64,000 bases of DNA, from NCBI GenBank assembly GCA_963920635.1, contig OY987299.1, positions 16,047,401 through 16,111,400 of the forward strand, read 5' to 3'. The notes under the pieces were generated by a model that was not told the origin of the DNA, made no database searches, and saw nothing but the letters and a program-made list of their open reading frames with translations. A program made the translations under genes and the position numbers. Below are positions 23,899-34,531 of this stretch, one piece after another; the first letter of the stretch is position 1, and every line of letters starts with the position of its first letter. Source of the DNA: Pseudeuparius sepicola (Eukaryota > Arthropoda > Insecta > Coleoptera > Anthribidae).

Positions 23899-24404
23899 AA
23901 TGCTCCTATGGTAGATTGTAGATTGTAGATTTCTTGGGGGTTGTTTTGCCCTTACGGCCTTTCTTCACTGCGACCTAATTAGATCTTTTGTGAATGACCC
24001 TGCTCTAATAAATTCCAAGGTCACCTAGGCTTTTGACGAAGCTTAGTATTTTCCTTGGGGCTAAGTTGCCAATTTCATTTGGATTTATATTGATCCTTTC
24101 GAAATATTTAAGTCTGTTTCGAATTAAGAGGGGACACTCACACAGTATGTGCTCGCTAGTCTCATCCCGTTCGTTGCAGAATCTGCATAGTCCATTGTCT
24201 GTTTTGCCCATTTTTTTAAGATGATATCTTATAGGGCAGTGTCCAGTCAGGAGACCTGTGATGAGTCTTAATTCATTCTTGTTTAGAGTGAGAAGCTTTT
24301 TGGCGTTCTGAGGCGAATAGGTCAAAAATCTTTTCGCTTGTCTTTGTCCCGGAGTGTTACTCCAGTAGGCTTCCTTTTGTTCCTTTTCCCAATGCTCCTA
24401 TGGT
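23899..24404 (-). mobile_element. 5'-truncated LINE insertion with 14-bp target-site duplication
   Basis: AATGCTCCTATGGT occurs at 23899-23912 and again at 24391-24404. The sequence between them is the 3' end of a LINE on the minus strand. At its left side lies the 3' tail, seen on the plus strand as TAGATTGTAGATTGTAGATT, a short tandem repeat rather than poly(A). The 5' end is cut at 24390 inside ORF2. This is the classic product of target-primed reverse transcription with incomplete synthesis. Confidence 0.85.
24005..24390 (-). pseudogene. C-terminal end of a LINE ORF2 (post-RNase H and zinc-knuckle region)
   Basis: The frame is open from the truncation point (EAYWSNTPGQRQAKRFL) to a stop at 24005. 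It contains LITGLLTGHCPIRYHLKKMG followed by a CCHC-type knuckle (C-x2-C-x8-H-x4-C: CRFCNERDETSEHILC). This order is characteristic of the end of I- and R1-group ORF2 proteins after the RNase H domain. The ATG at 24323-24325 is internal, so this is the tail of a much larger protein. Reverse transcriptase and endonuclease are absent because the copy is truncated. Confidence 0.85.
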
Positions 24405-25343
24405 GCCCAGGACCGAGAAGAGTATATCCTGTGTTGTTTTGTCCAAACTAATATCCTCTTTTTAACTCAAGAAACAAGATGAAGATAAAAATCGAAGCAA
24501 CTGTTCAAGAAAAGACTCATTGAAGAATAGCACATAACGCAAGAAAAGCAGTTTGGTCATCTTGAGGGGAAATGGCATAAGCCAGACTAGTACCGTCAAG
24601 AAACAGAAGGGTGTTGTTCAAGCGTTCACCGGAACTGGGTTAATGGCTTTGTAGCCCAGCCCAATAACCAAGCATTGAATTGAATACTTTACATCGAAGA
24701 AATCGTTTAAATGATTAAATAACATTCAATTTATACTGTACTTGGACATGCGCAAACGGTATGCTATCCTTTTTTCAACAGTTTCATAACAAGAACTTGC
24801 ATACTTCTCATTGGCAACCTGTTCAGAAACGTGGAAAAATTAATTATTCAAATACAAGTTCACGAGACAATAATAGTCCTTTGGGCCCACGCTAACGGTA
24901 TGCCTATGGCTTTCCGAGGAATTTTCTGTTTTGAACTTCATTATAAAACACATGGCAGCCTGACTAAAATCATATCAAAACCAATGAATACATCAAAACG
25001 CATATGGCTAGACAGATCTGGACAGTCCATTAGTGTCTACAATGTGTAAGAATATTTCTAGCCATGATACGAAAAAAATATAACAAAAATTTGGCTATAT
25101 ATTATTCTTATATACATTGTATGCCAGACAACGGTTCTGGATTGATCTGTAGGTATATGTAGTGGTTTAGTTTAGTTTAACAACTAGTCACTGAAACAGG
25201 TCTTGAAAATCCAATAAAATCAATAGAAGCTAATAACGATAGTGGTAATTCTAATAATAATAACTAAGGTCCATATACCAACATATTTAGGTTATACTTC
25301 AAAATGTAGCGAATTAACCTGAATTTTTATTTTTATATTTCAG

Positions 25344-25398
25344 GTAAACTGATAGTTCCATCCAATAAAAACGTCTAGCCATGGACTTAATGGGAATC
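25344..25398 (+). other. Candidate host exon with start codon (speculative)
   Basis: A pyrimidine-rich tract ending TTTTTATATTTCAG (25330-25343) fits a splice acceptor. GTAAGT at 25399-25404 fits a strong donor. The 55 bases between contain ATGGACTTAATGGGAATC (25381-25398), with TAGCC before the ATG. Read together this could be an exon joining 5' untranslated sequence to the first six codons (M-D-L-M-G-I) of a gene continuing to the right. No downstream coding exon was recognised, and chance is a real alternative. Confidence 0.25.
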
Positions 25399-26498
25399 GT
25401 AAGTAAAAATACAACAATTAACATTTTTGTTGTAGAGAAAATTCCTTATTACATACATATTATTTGCCCCAGTGAAATACATCCTCCGATATTTTATATT
25501 TGTCATGTAATCCCAAGTGTAATCCATTAGCGTGTACCTCGGTTGTAACGCCTATACCCCGATTACTGTAAGAAGTCCAGATTTTGTCAGATGACATTCT
25601 CCACAAAATCCCTAGGAATTTTCTGTTAACCATGGGTATAGCATTGGTATATGTGTCTCAACCAGTTAATGACGTCTCTCACTGATTTATGATGTGAAAA
25701 GTTACCCAAGTGATACGAAAAAAGGAACATAATAAAACAATAACCCTATTGCAATCAGGTTTATGCCTCTACAAATAAAAATAACTACGACTACAACTCA
25801 TTTTAATAATAATTTCAAACGTCATGGAAACACTTTCAATTTGGTATTTTGGTATAATCAGCTACTCGCGGCTGCGTCTGTGGTGCGACTGGTGCGTACT
25901 CAGGCAAATTTTATTTCGGTGTTGTGAAGTGAAGGTTTTCCGGATCGTTCAAAAGGGTTCAAACTTTGGGCATTGAAAATATTCGCGGGTTTTCTACGTT
26001 TCGTGAGTTTTTCCGTTATCTGTGTTGTTCTTGTTCGTGTTATTAGTAGTTATTCATTGTGCAAATGAGCTCGTTACTGACCTGAACTTTATGACCCTGT
26101 TGCTGCATTAATGCCAACTTAGGATGGCGAAATTGGGTGATCGCCACGGAATTAATAGATGTCTAGTTGCGTGGGTGGTGGCTGGTGGCAACAAACACAC
26201 AATAGCTGTAGTCTTAGCTGAGACATTTTATGTAATGTGGTCATTCCTAAAAAAGTGTCAATTTGTTTCTGATCAAAGCGAACAATAATTTCTTGTTGCG
26301 TGTCTGTCTGACTTGCTTGTGTGGTCCCTAAATTGGTTTTTATAATTAAATTTATTAAAGATTTAAGAACGGCACATGCAAGGCAGATAAGTGCAAAAAA
26401 CGTTTGACCTGAAATTACAAAAATCAACTAAATCGATTAATTAGTTAATGTACATAACGACAAGTAGGTATTTATACTACCAATCCAAGCGATCTGTG
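25399..26498. other. No gene confirmed; possible untranslated or promoter-like sequence
   Basis: 25860-26060 has a less AT-rich, unique-looking stretch (GGCTGCGTCTGTGGTGCGAC) that could be a first exon or promoter of a host gene, but nothing proves it. A minus-strand ORF at 26152-26427 has a hydrophobic start but no recognised family. Confidence 0.2.
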
Positions 26499-26690
26499 GG
26501 TCGAATCTTGCAAGCTGAATTAAAACCAGTTCTTGACATCCGATTGAGCTGAAATTTTGCATACACCTTTAGTTCCGGTGACAATACAATATCCAATACT
26601 CAATATTGTAATACTTTCAAAATGGCCGCCGCTCCAAGATGGCGGATTACTTATTTGATACCCAACATGGGTATCAAATGAAAGCCCCAA
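26499..26690. repeat. Dispersed repeat, copy 2 (AATGGCCGCC family)
   Basis: Matches 22408-22612 in direct orientation, with about one difference per 15-20 bases and a short indel near 26588. It ends near ATCAAATGAAAGCCCC. Confidence 0.8.
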
Positions 26691-28855
26691 GATTGCGGAC
26701 AAAATTTATTTACCACCCTCCTGACATGGGAATCAAATAGGTACTAAAAAGCATAAAATAAAATTGAAAATAAAAAACCTTTAAAAAAAAGCTTTTATTT
26801 AAGCCATGTACTAAAACGAATAAAATAAGTTTAAGTTTTCGTTAAGATAATTCAATTCCAAATTGCGACCAGTTTTTGCAAATTGAAAAGCTTGTCGCGC
26901 GAATTGTAAAGAAAAAATGCATACATATTTTAGCACAGAAAATATATTCAGAACAAAGAGATCCTTCTATTTTTAATGACAGCTGTCAAATGGACTTCAA
27001 CTTTGAAGCTTAATATTTTCCAAATGCATTGATATTGATATTGAGGTCCACTATTAAATGCTGGCTAATCTACGAAGTGGGAAGATTATATTTTTGGACA
27101 ATATCATTTCATAAGAAATGCAATCTGCTTGTTTTTGGAGTTTGTAGTTGGAGTCCATTTGACAGGTGTTGTTAAGGAGCTTTCTGTTGTGGAACTATAT
27201 TTTCTGCCAATAAACTATGTGTAGGTATTTTGGAACGTATCCAAAAAGTAGTAGTAATTTATGCAGACCGCAATCTTCAATAGCTGATAAAATTATTGGA
27301 ACTGAACAAAAACTAGAGCAGAGGTTACCCATATTAGAAATTAGAAGACATTGTTCGGATCTGTTCTAGATTATATTATACCTATATAAATTTAATACAA
27401 TAATTTTAACAAATTTGTATTTCAATCGTCAATTTTATTACTAAGTCCTATCTATTTGTTGGCAAAACTTACAGTTTAATAATTGTGACCTTCATTACAC
27501 TTTTCACTTTTTCATAATAATTAAACTGTTTATTTTGAGGAGCTTTTCAAATAACCCGCCATTTGTTTAGTATATTCCTTACCTCATAGATGGTAGGCGT
27601 GTATCACAGATGTTCCTGACATCAGAAGTTTATTACGCTCATGAAATATATCCCAAATTATTTTTCATCCACAAAATTTATGTGATTTTTGAAAAATTAT
27701 TTTTTCTGTTAAAAAGTGGCATTTTAACTCTCCCAATCTGGGAACTCTATACTGAACTAGTAAAGACAAAGCTGACCCGTTACGGCAGAGAGAAGCGATC
27801 GGGAAGCGGGTAATTAGAAAAGTTTCCCTGGAAACTACACCTTGATAGGGGCAGATAAAGAGCAAAAGGTGTTATCTGAGCTAGATGTTCAAGTATGTCT
27901 CTCTCTCTCCTGAAACCCATATGAATAAAAGAGAAGTAGAAGTAGGCATTTCTGCAAATGAGAGTAGTCTCGATAATGGTCTTTATCACATTATTTTTTA
28001 AAAATGCATCATGGAGTATCTGGGTATGCTGAAAATGGGCCCGAAACTATTTTTTCCTAGTTTTTGCGACAGGGAAATGGGCTAAAATAAAATATTAAGG
28101 TCACATTTTCTATGGGCATGACGTCAAGAGCCTAAAATGCTGATTGCATCAATTTTAGCGTTTTTGTCAACGTCCTACTACTGTAATCTGGTTCTCACGT
28201 CTCAGCTGACTTTAATATTGGAAATATATATCATAATTCTGACAACAGGGTAGATTGGGACGCACTCTCATTGATCCAAAATGTGATGGGATATTTTAAT
28301 TTGGTTACAAATTTTTTGCCCGATAAAAAATTATTAACGAATAATAAATCATACAAATTACCAGAAGTGAGAATTCGGTATATTCATTAGATTCTGGGTG
28401 TGACATTAACAGATACCTAACCTCGATACTCATAAATCACTAACTTTTTCTATTAACAGAAAAGCATGTTGGAGTTTTGATTTCAAATATTTAATAAAAA
28501 AAATGGCTGTAATGTATAGATGTACCAATTGGTAGCAACTAGTTGAGCTACCTATAGCTACATAGAACTAGTTATATTGATTGTTCAGCTAAACTAGTAG
28601 ACGGAAAAAACTAAAGAGGTGGTAAACCGTAATTCCTTATTCAATTTCATTTCGTTGGAAAGTTTTTTGAGTGGACTTTCTCCTTATTAGATAGACAATA
28701 AGTATCCAGTAGCTTGAGATAGACTGACGAGAGATTGTAGCATGGGTATAAACAATGATGACAACATTTATTTATTTCTGGAGTATTTGGTAGATATATA
28801 TAATGACATTAGTAGGTATTCTTTATACGCTATAGGTTTCCTCAAACGAGTATAT
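26691..28855. other. No gene; AT-rich with faint LINE-like debris
   Basis: 27215-27370 can be read in broken frames as something resembling the post-RT tail of a LINE (GILERIQK, LPILEIRRHCSDL), but too weakly to call. The remaining ORFs are short and unrecognised. Confidence 0.35.
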
Positions 28856-28891
28856 TGACACAGAAAGATTTTAGTACCTGTAATTATAAAT

Positions 28892-29272
28892 AAGGGGTTA
28901 GGGGGTGTAGGGTAACCATTCATTATTGTTGGTTATGTGAACTTCCTATTTGTTCATCAACCCACAAAATTCGACATATAGCGACTTAATGTAAGTATCG
29001 AACGTGGAAATTCTAACCTACAATGTCAATATATTTATAATTATAGGTACTAAAAATCTTTCTGTGATTCATTTTCTGGCTTGACATTTATAATTACAGC
29101 TACTAAAAATCTTTCTGTGTTTCATTTTCTGGCTTGACATTGTAGGTAAGAATTTCCACGTTCGATACTTAGATTAAGTCACTATATGTCGAATTTTGTG
29201 GGTTGATGAACAAATAGGAAGTTCACATAACCAACAATAATGAATGGTTACCCTACACCCTCTAACCCCTTC
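28892..29272. mobile_element. Inverted-repeat element with about 138-bp arms and a duplicated centre
   Basis: The left arm (28892-29028, from AGGGGTTAGGGGGTGTAGGG) is repeated in reverse complement at 29134-29272 with few mismatches. The centre contains a tandem duplication of about 53 bp (29036-29088 and 29089-29141) sharing TACTAAAAATCTTTCTGTG and TTCATTTTCTGGCTTGACAT. Part of it also appears inverted at 28858-28885, so the arms may extend further. No coding capacity was seen. Confidence 0.75.
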
Positions 29273-29368
29273 AAGTAGCTGTAGAAGACGCCGAAGTCTC
29301 CTACATCTCACCGCTACTAACTATATATCAATTGGAATAAATAACACCTATAGCCGATGGAACCCGTA

Positions 29369-29440
29369 TCTCCGGTAGCTTAGTTGGTTAAGTGCCTACG
29401 GCCACAGTAGGAGTCCCGGGTTCGAGTCCCGGCTGGAGTG
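29369..29440 (+). tRNA. tRNA-like unit (probable tRNA-derived repeat or pseudogene)
   Basis: The 72-base unit folds as a cloverleaf. Acceptor TCTCCGG pairs with CTGGAGT (first pair mismatched, one G-T). The D arm is GCTTAGTTGGTTAAGT. The anticodon stem CCTAC/GTAGG encloses loop GGCCACA. The T arm is CCGGG-TTCGAGT-CCCGG. A-box (TAGCTTAGTTGG) and B-box (GGTTCGAGTCC) promoters are well kept, and a T7 run at 29443-29449 is a Pol III terminator. The loop would give anticodon CCA (Trp), but base 33 is G instead of the nearly universal U. That favours a tRNA-derived short element or tRNA pseudogene. Inverted ATATCAATTG sequences flank it (29325-29334, 29450-29459). Confidence 0.5.
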
Positions 29441-29459
29441 CATTTTTTTCAATTGATAT

Positions 29460-30646
29460 CCTTTACCTGACATGCCACTAAAACATCCTTTATGAGTATA
29501 TTGACTTTTGGTGATCTTATGATGAACAATTTTCACAGATTACCGTAAAACTATTTAGCAATTCCCCGAAAACAAATATATGATTATGATTCACACCTCG
29601 CCTGACGCATACTCAAATTCCGCGCTATGAATATTTAGATTCGTAGACGCAGATTTTCAACCTAATGTACATTCGCAAGGAATAACCGCATTTCCTTCAT
29701 GCAATCTCTGAGACGTCTCAGGGCAAAGTTATCTACACACCGTCATATCGTAATGGATTTTTTTTGTTCCCTCAGTCCCTGGCATAATACAAAATGCATC
29801 CGAGCCCCTGTCGTCTTTTCTCATTTCTTATTACCTGTAGACACACGTCTCAGCCCGACAACTGCGCTGCGAGATCCCTATCTAACGCTATATCAAAAAT
29901 ATCCAATACACCAATATATTATGTCCCTCAATCAGTCAAAAAAGCTTTATTTTTCTAAAGTTGACTATTATAATAATGTAGTAAATAACAACAGTTGAAT
30001 TCAAATGTTTAAATATTCCCGCCACGCTTGTGCCAAAAAAGAGAGAAGAGTTAAAGAAGAGTTGGTAGAAAATGAAATAAAGCAAGTAAAATGTGATTTT
30101 TATTATGATTACCACGCCCAAAAGGCCTCCCACAGTTATCAGAAGTGGAATTTGAACATGCTAAAGTGTTATGCAGTGTAATTACGAAGTTTTAGTGCGA
30201 GATTCGGACGAAAAACCGTCTTGATTCGATCGCCGAGGTCCTAACCTAAACATTTTTTGTTCGTTTGTTCCTGAAAACATTTTCGAGATGGAACAAGTTT
30301 CGAATCAATTTAATTTAACCAACAAAGTTCTCTATTTCGAATTCTGCTTTTAGTTCATTTTTAGTTGCCTGTTGCCTTTGCAATTACATAAATCATAAAC
30401 AATAATGTTTAAACTTTATAATAACCGGTAAGTACAGTTTCCCGCGGTGTATGTCTGCCCCGATTTTTTTTTTAATTTTGGCTACCTCCCTATTTTCGGG
30501 GTCCCTGAACACGAATCTGACCTTAGTTTTTGGTGCTCGGGCGTAGTTTCCGAGAAAATGAATTTTAAAATTTCCTTTGACACCTCACTTTTCATGGCGA
30601 TATTTGTGGTTATAATCCGGATGAATTTTTACTATATGCACCACAC
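29460..30646. other. No gene seen
   Basis: AT-rich sequence with short unrecognised ORFs up to the (TAA)n tract at the LINE 3' end. Confidence 0.4.
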
Positions 30647-30650
30647 TATT

Positions 30651-30651
<1 letters not shown>

Positions 30652-30683
<32 letters not shown>

Positions 30684-30684
30684 T
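30652..30684. repeat. (TAA)n microsatellite, LINE 3' tail
   Basis: About eleven TAA units abut the 3' end of the LINE. Short tandem tails of this kind replace poly(A) in several non-LTR clades. Confidence 0.9.
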
Positions 30685-30917
30685 AGCATTTATTGCCCAA
30701 CAGGTAACCCCCATTTACAGGACAAGTATATAATAAAGAGTAAGATAATCACATATGCATATTAGGTACTAATAAACTATACATAAAAGACTACATAAAG
30801 AAAGCAGGATAAAGAAGCAATATAAAAAAGTAATATAAAAACCCGGATATAAGTGACAAAACATTACAGTGAAAAAAGGCAAATAATTATGGTGTATACA
30901 CAGAACACAGAAAAAGT

Positions 30918-33785
30918 TTAAAAAGTGAAGTTGTCTAAATTATCAGCAGCCTCTCTTAGAATTACATTCAGATTATGAAAATTAATATCACAGTGTTCAC
31001 TCAGCTTATTAAAGTTATCACACATTAAAAACAAAGGTGTTCTAAAAAATAAATTTGTTCTCGCTCTATCACAATAAAAAGTGTTTGAGTTGCGAGTTCT
31101 AATGATAGATGGAACATAAAAATTAATTTGAGAGACGAGATCACATGCATCTATCTCGTTATGCAGAATCTTATGCAAAAACTTCAGTGCTGCACATTTC
31201 CTTCTCAAATCTAAGGACTGAATCTGAAACCTAGTTGTTAGCTCAACATATGGAGTACCCATCGCGGGATATATTCCGTCTACCCTAAAAGCCAAAAATT
31301 TTAGAAACTTTTTCTGTACGCGTTCAATGGCTACTTTATGGCATCTATAAAATGGACACCATATGATTGAGGCATATTCAAGTTTAGAGCGAACAAAAGC
31401 TGAGAACAAGACTAACAAAGGACTGAATTGTGTGAAAGTACGACAATTTCTTACTATGAAGCCATATGCCTTAGAGGCCTGGGTAACCTTCCATGAAATA
31501 TGGTCGACAAACGACAACTTTGAGTCAAAAATGACACCTAAATCCTTCACTGAATCGCAACGAGAAAGAGCACATCCGGAAACACTATAGTTGTGTGCCA
31601 AAGTCGATTGTTTTTTAGTATAGCTCAAGACTTTACATTTAGCAATATTCAAGTGAAGCCGGTTTTCGTTGCACCACTGATGAATACGATCAAGATCAAG
31701 CTGTAAGTGTATGCAATCCTCAATGGTATTAACCTCGGCATATAATTTTAGATCATCAGCAAATAGCACTCTACCACAACTGAGCGAGTTCGCAATATCA
31801 TCAACAAACAAGAGAAACAATAAGGGTCCCAGATTCGAGCCCTGTGGGACACCTGATTTTGGAGTATATTCAAACGAGTGAAATCCGTTATAGAAAACAG
31901 ACTGTTTACGCTGATCAAGGTAATTGCACAACAAGGCCAATGCAGAGGAATTAAGACCATACATATTAATCTTCTCTATGAGTATACCATGATCAAGTCT
32001 ATCGAACGCTTTCGCAAAATCAGTGTATATTACATCAACTTGCTTTTGTTTGTCAAGACGGCTCGCTACAAATTGAGTGAAGCATGTTAAATTCGTGACA
32101 GTGGATCTCTTTGACAGAAATCCATGTTGATGTGGGGAAAGGACATTGCGTACAGATGGATAAATTCTGTTATACAAAACGACTTCAAAAACCTTGGCAA
32201 AGTTCGACAAAATAGATATAGGCCGATAATTTCGCACATCAGAAGGATCACCAGACTTCAAAACCGGGCACACCCTTGACATCTTCCAAATGTCAGGGAA
32301 GGTGTTGCTGCTAGTAGCTAAATTAAACAATGTAAGTAGTGGAGCCGAAAGAACACCAATGCAGTCTTTAACTAGAAAGGAGGGAATAGAGTCCGGACCG
32401 GAAGTTAACTTATTTTTCAATTTCGATGATGCAATAATTATTTCCCGCTCCGTAATGCCTGCAAAATCGATACTGGAAGAGTCGCCCAACACAAAGTCCC
32501 CACGTCCGGTGCCACCAACATGTGGCACAACAAACACGCTCTCAAAGTAACTTGCAAAACCATCAACTATACCTGTAGGGGAGTCAAAAGTTACGTCATT
32601 AAGTCTCATCTCACCAGGTATCCTCGTTGAATTATTCTTAGAGTGTACAAATGCCCAAAAACTCTGAGGATCAAACGAAACAGATGCCTGGACTTGTTCT
32701 AAATAACGGTGATATGCAACTGAGATAAGTTGTTTTACCAATAACCTCAATCTTCTGAACTCATCGAGAAATACATTATTCCTATTTGCTTTATATTTCT
32801 TAAAAACCTTTGCCTTCAGTTTTATAGTACTAATTATTTCGGCAGTGTACCAGGATGGGTATTTATGGCTGAAATTTTTGAACTTGGGAACACACTTGTC
32901 AAAAATTCGGTTTATATAACTATAAAAACTATTTACTGCCTGATTTACATCATTAATACCATCCAAGAAGGACCAGTCTGCCTGAAGAAAAGCCTGATAA
33001 AGATCAGGATAATTAGCCTTGCGAAAATTATAGGAACTATCATCATTGCGTGAAGGAAAGGCCTCCAGTTTATGAGCAAGGTCTTCAATACTTATTTCCA
33101 ATGCTGGATGATATAGTGCTTCCTCAGGTACCAGAGGCGCATTGTCCCTTGACACAGCACAGTTAAAGTTAGATATGACCAAATCAAGCAATCTATTCAT
33201 TCCATTGAGAACGCCATTGAATTGGCGCATGTTAAGAAAACTTAACAGGCCATGAACTGCATTGACTTTTCTGTCTGAATTATCTGAGTGGACAAAGTGA
33301 GAACAATTAAAATCACCCAGTAAAATGACATTCCCTGACTGCAAAAACTGAACCTCTTCAATAGCTTCACAAAACAACTCAAAAACGTCAACAGATACAG
33401 ATGGTGGGATATAGACAACAACGATATAAAAACATTTGAAATCAATCATACATTTACAGATTATAACATCAATTAGAGGAAAGCTATTGTCTAGTTCCGG
33501 TACATCCATAACTTTACATTGTATAACATGTTTCATGGCTAAAAGCACTCCACCACCGCACTGCTCATTGACGACATTGAATTTTCGATCCTTCCGAAAG
33601 ATTACATACTGGCTTGGAAACAGTTCACTACTAAGGATATCCGGATGCAGGTTTGTTTCGCATAATGCCAAAATGTCATAATCACAAGCACTAATAGACG
33701 ACGAAAAAATGTGAAACTTCGATCGAAGCCCACGAACGTTTTGAAAATAAATTAGTAAGTTGGAGGAGTTACTGCTGGGCCTGAT
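30918..33785 (-). CDS. LINE ORF2: apurinic-type endonuclease and reverse transcriptase
   Basis: The open frame is about 955 codons. The endonuclease domain (about residues 1-240) starts NLLIYFQNVRGLRSKF (upstream of 33671) and includes LALCETNLH (metal-binding E), a GDFNCSH block and YHPALEI in place of the usual SDH. The reverse transcriptase (about 430-720) shows NYRPISILS, DFAKAFDRLDH, SGVPQGSNLGPLLFLLFVDD and the catalytic LFADD. A post-RT tail (RSKLEYASIIWCP, ERVQKKFLKF) follows. It nicks target DNA and copies the element RNA there. The ATG-initiated part is not obvious. The codon at 33669-33671 is TTG, and the frame stays open up to and past the ORF1 stop, so translation may start by reinitiation or frameshifting from ORF1. 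No stop interrupts it. Confidence 0.92.
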   Translation of the reverse strand: MRPSSNSSNLLIYFQNVRGLRSKFHIFSSSISACDYDILALCETNLHPDILSSELFPSQYVIFRKDRKFNVVNEQCGGGVLLAMKHVIQCKVMDVPELDNSFPLIDVIICKCMIDFKCFYIVVVYIPPSVSVDVFELFCEAIEEVQFLQSGNVILLGDFNCSHFVHSDNSDRKVNAVHGLLSFLNMRQFNGVLNGMNRLLDLVISNFNCAVSRDNAPLVPEEALYHPALEISIEDLAHKLEAFPSRNDDSSYNFRKANYPDLYQAFLQADWSFLDGINDVNQAVNSFYSYINRIFDKCVPKFKNFSHKYPSWYTAEIISTIKLKAKVFKKYKANRNNVFLDEFRRLRLLVKQLISVAYHRYLEQVQASVSFDPQSFWAFVHSKNNSTRIPGEMRLNDVTFDSPTGIVDGFASYFESVFVVPHVGGTGRGDFVLGDSSSIDFAGITEREIIIASSKLKNKLTSGPDSIPSFLVKDCIGVLSAPLLTLFNLATSSNTFPDIWKMSRVCPVLKSGDPSDVRNYRPISILSNFAKVFEVVLYNRIYPSVRNVLSPHQHGFLSKRSTVTNLTCFTQFVASRLDKQKQVDVIYTDFAKAFDRLDHGILIEKINMYGLNSSALALLCNYLDQRKQSVFYNGFHSFEYTPKSGVPQGSNLGPLLFLLFVDDIANSLSCGRVLFADDLKLYAEVNTIEDCIHLQLDLDRIHQWCNENRLHLNIAKCKVLSYTKKQSTLAHNYSVSGCALSRCDSVKDLGVIFDSKLSFVDHISWKVTQASKAYGFIVRNCRTFTQFSPLLVLFSAFVRSKLEYASIIWCPFYRCHKVAIERVQKKFLKFLAFRVDGIYPAMGTPYVELTTRFQIQSLDLRRKCAALKFLHKILHNEIDACDLVSQINFYVPSIIRTRNSNTFYCDRARTNLFFRTPLFLMCDNFNKLSEHCDINFHNLNVILREAADNLDNFTF

Positions 33786-34531
33786 TAGTTTTCCGAAACA
33801 ATTTTTGGGATACCATTTACGTATTTAATTCGTAAGTTAGATTCACCTGAGTTTAGTCGCTCCTGTAATTCATCCTTTAGTTTTCTGTAGTAGGACTGCT
33901 GCCGTACGGTACGATCATAAGAAATGGATATCTTGTCCTTGAATTGAGAATTTCTAAGCGCTTTGCTATTTCGGATGAGATCAACAACATGTTGATCACA
34001 GTCTAACTGAATTTTTATGGGCCTACATTTACCTTCAACAGGTCGACCAAGTCGGAAAGGCTTAATCTCATCGACATTAAAATTCGGTTTCAAAACATAT
34101 AACACATCCTTGACAGCTCTCTTATCGGCAGACCTCTGATCTGCATCAGACTCGTTCTGGTTCTGCTCAGGAATACCAAACAATACAATATTTTTACGTC
34201 TCTTTGCACGTTCATCAACCTCAGCAACGATTTCCTCGAACAAAGTATCTTGGTTCACAGATGTATTGTCTACGTTAATCGATTTTAGCTCTTGGATATC
34301 CTCCTGAAGCTTCATTATAATGGCTTTCAAATCCTTTATATCGCTTCCAAGCGATCTGCAGGACCTACAAGACCAGTCATAGCCCTTGTTGGAGTTGAGC
34401 ATTCGAACCTCTGCCGACGTAATATCAACACAAGAGTTTTTAAACTGCTTCTTACAAACAGAACACTTTATCATAGAAATAGCATCATATGATTTATTGC
34501 AGCAAGCACAAACCACCGATACTGGAGCCAT
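33785..34531 (-). CDS. LINE ORF1: zinc-finger RNA-binding protein
   Basis: The 248-residue protein starts at an ATG at 34529-34531. Residues about 8-60 carry a PHD-like cysteine pattern (CACC, KCSVCKKQF, then WSCRSC). A short coiled coil follows at about 64-90 (LKAIIMKLQEDIQELKSI). Residues about 105-245 form the RNA-binding region with RRKNIVLFGIPEQ, usual in ORF1 of Jockey/CR1-group LINEs. Such proteins coat the element RNA. The stop codon (33785-33787) lies next to, and in a different frame from, the ORF2 reading frame, so the two ORFs are effectively overlapping. Assignment to the CR1 or the Jockey clade needs a phylogeny. Confidence 0.88.
   Translation of the reverse strand: MAPVSVVCACCNKSYDAISMIKCSVCKKQFKNSCVDITSAEVRMLNSNKGYDWSCRSCRSLGSDIKDLKAIIMKLQEDIQELKSINVDNTSVNQDTLFEEIVAEVDERAKRRKNIVLFGIPEQNQNESDADQRSADKRAVKDVLYVLKPNFNVDEIKPFRLGRPVEGKCRPIKIQLDCDQHVVDLIRNSKALRNSQFKDKISISYDRTVRQQSYYRKLKDELQERLNSGESNLRIKYVNGIPKIVSEN

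Larger units (their letters stand above)
22925..24980. mobile_element. Composite block bounded by about 215-240-bp inverted arms
   Basis: The left arm (about 22925-23137) and right arm (about 24741-24980) are imperfect reverse complements, sharing GCCATGTGTTTTATAATGAA-like text and GCATACCGTTTGCGC at the inner end. Between them lie an 87-bp direct repeat, a LINE endonuclease fragment and a 5'-truncated LINE. The whole could be a foldback element that received later insertions, or arms created by an inverted duplication. No transposase was recognised. Confidence 0.55.

Noticed and set aside
26152..26427. 91-residue minus-strand ORF with a hydrophobic start
   Set aside because: No recognisable family, no splice or promoter context, and low-complexity segments. 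Not enough for a gene call.
27215..27400. Possible LINE post-RT fragment (GILERIQK, EIRRHCSDL)
   Set aside because: Frames are broken and the match is too short and generic to support.
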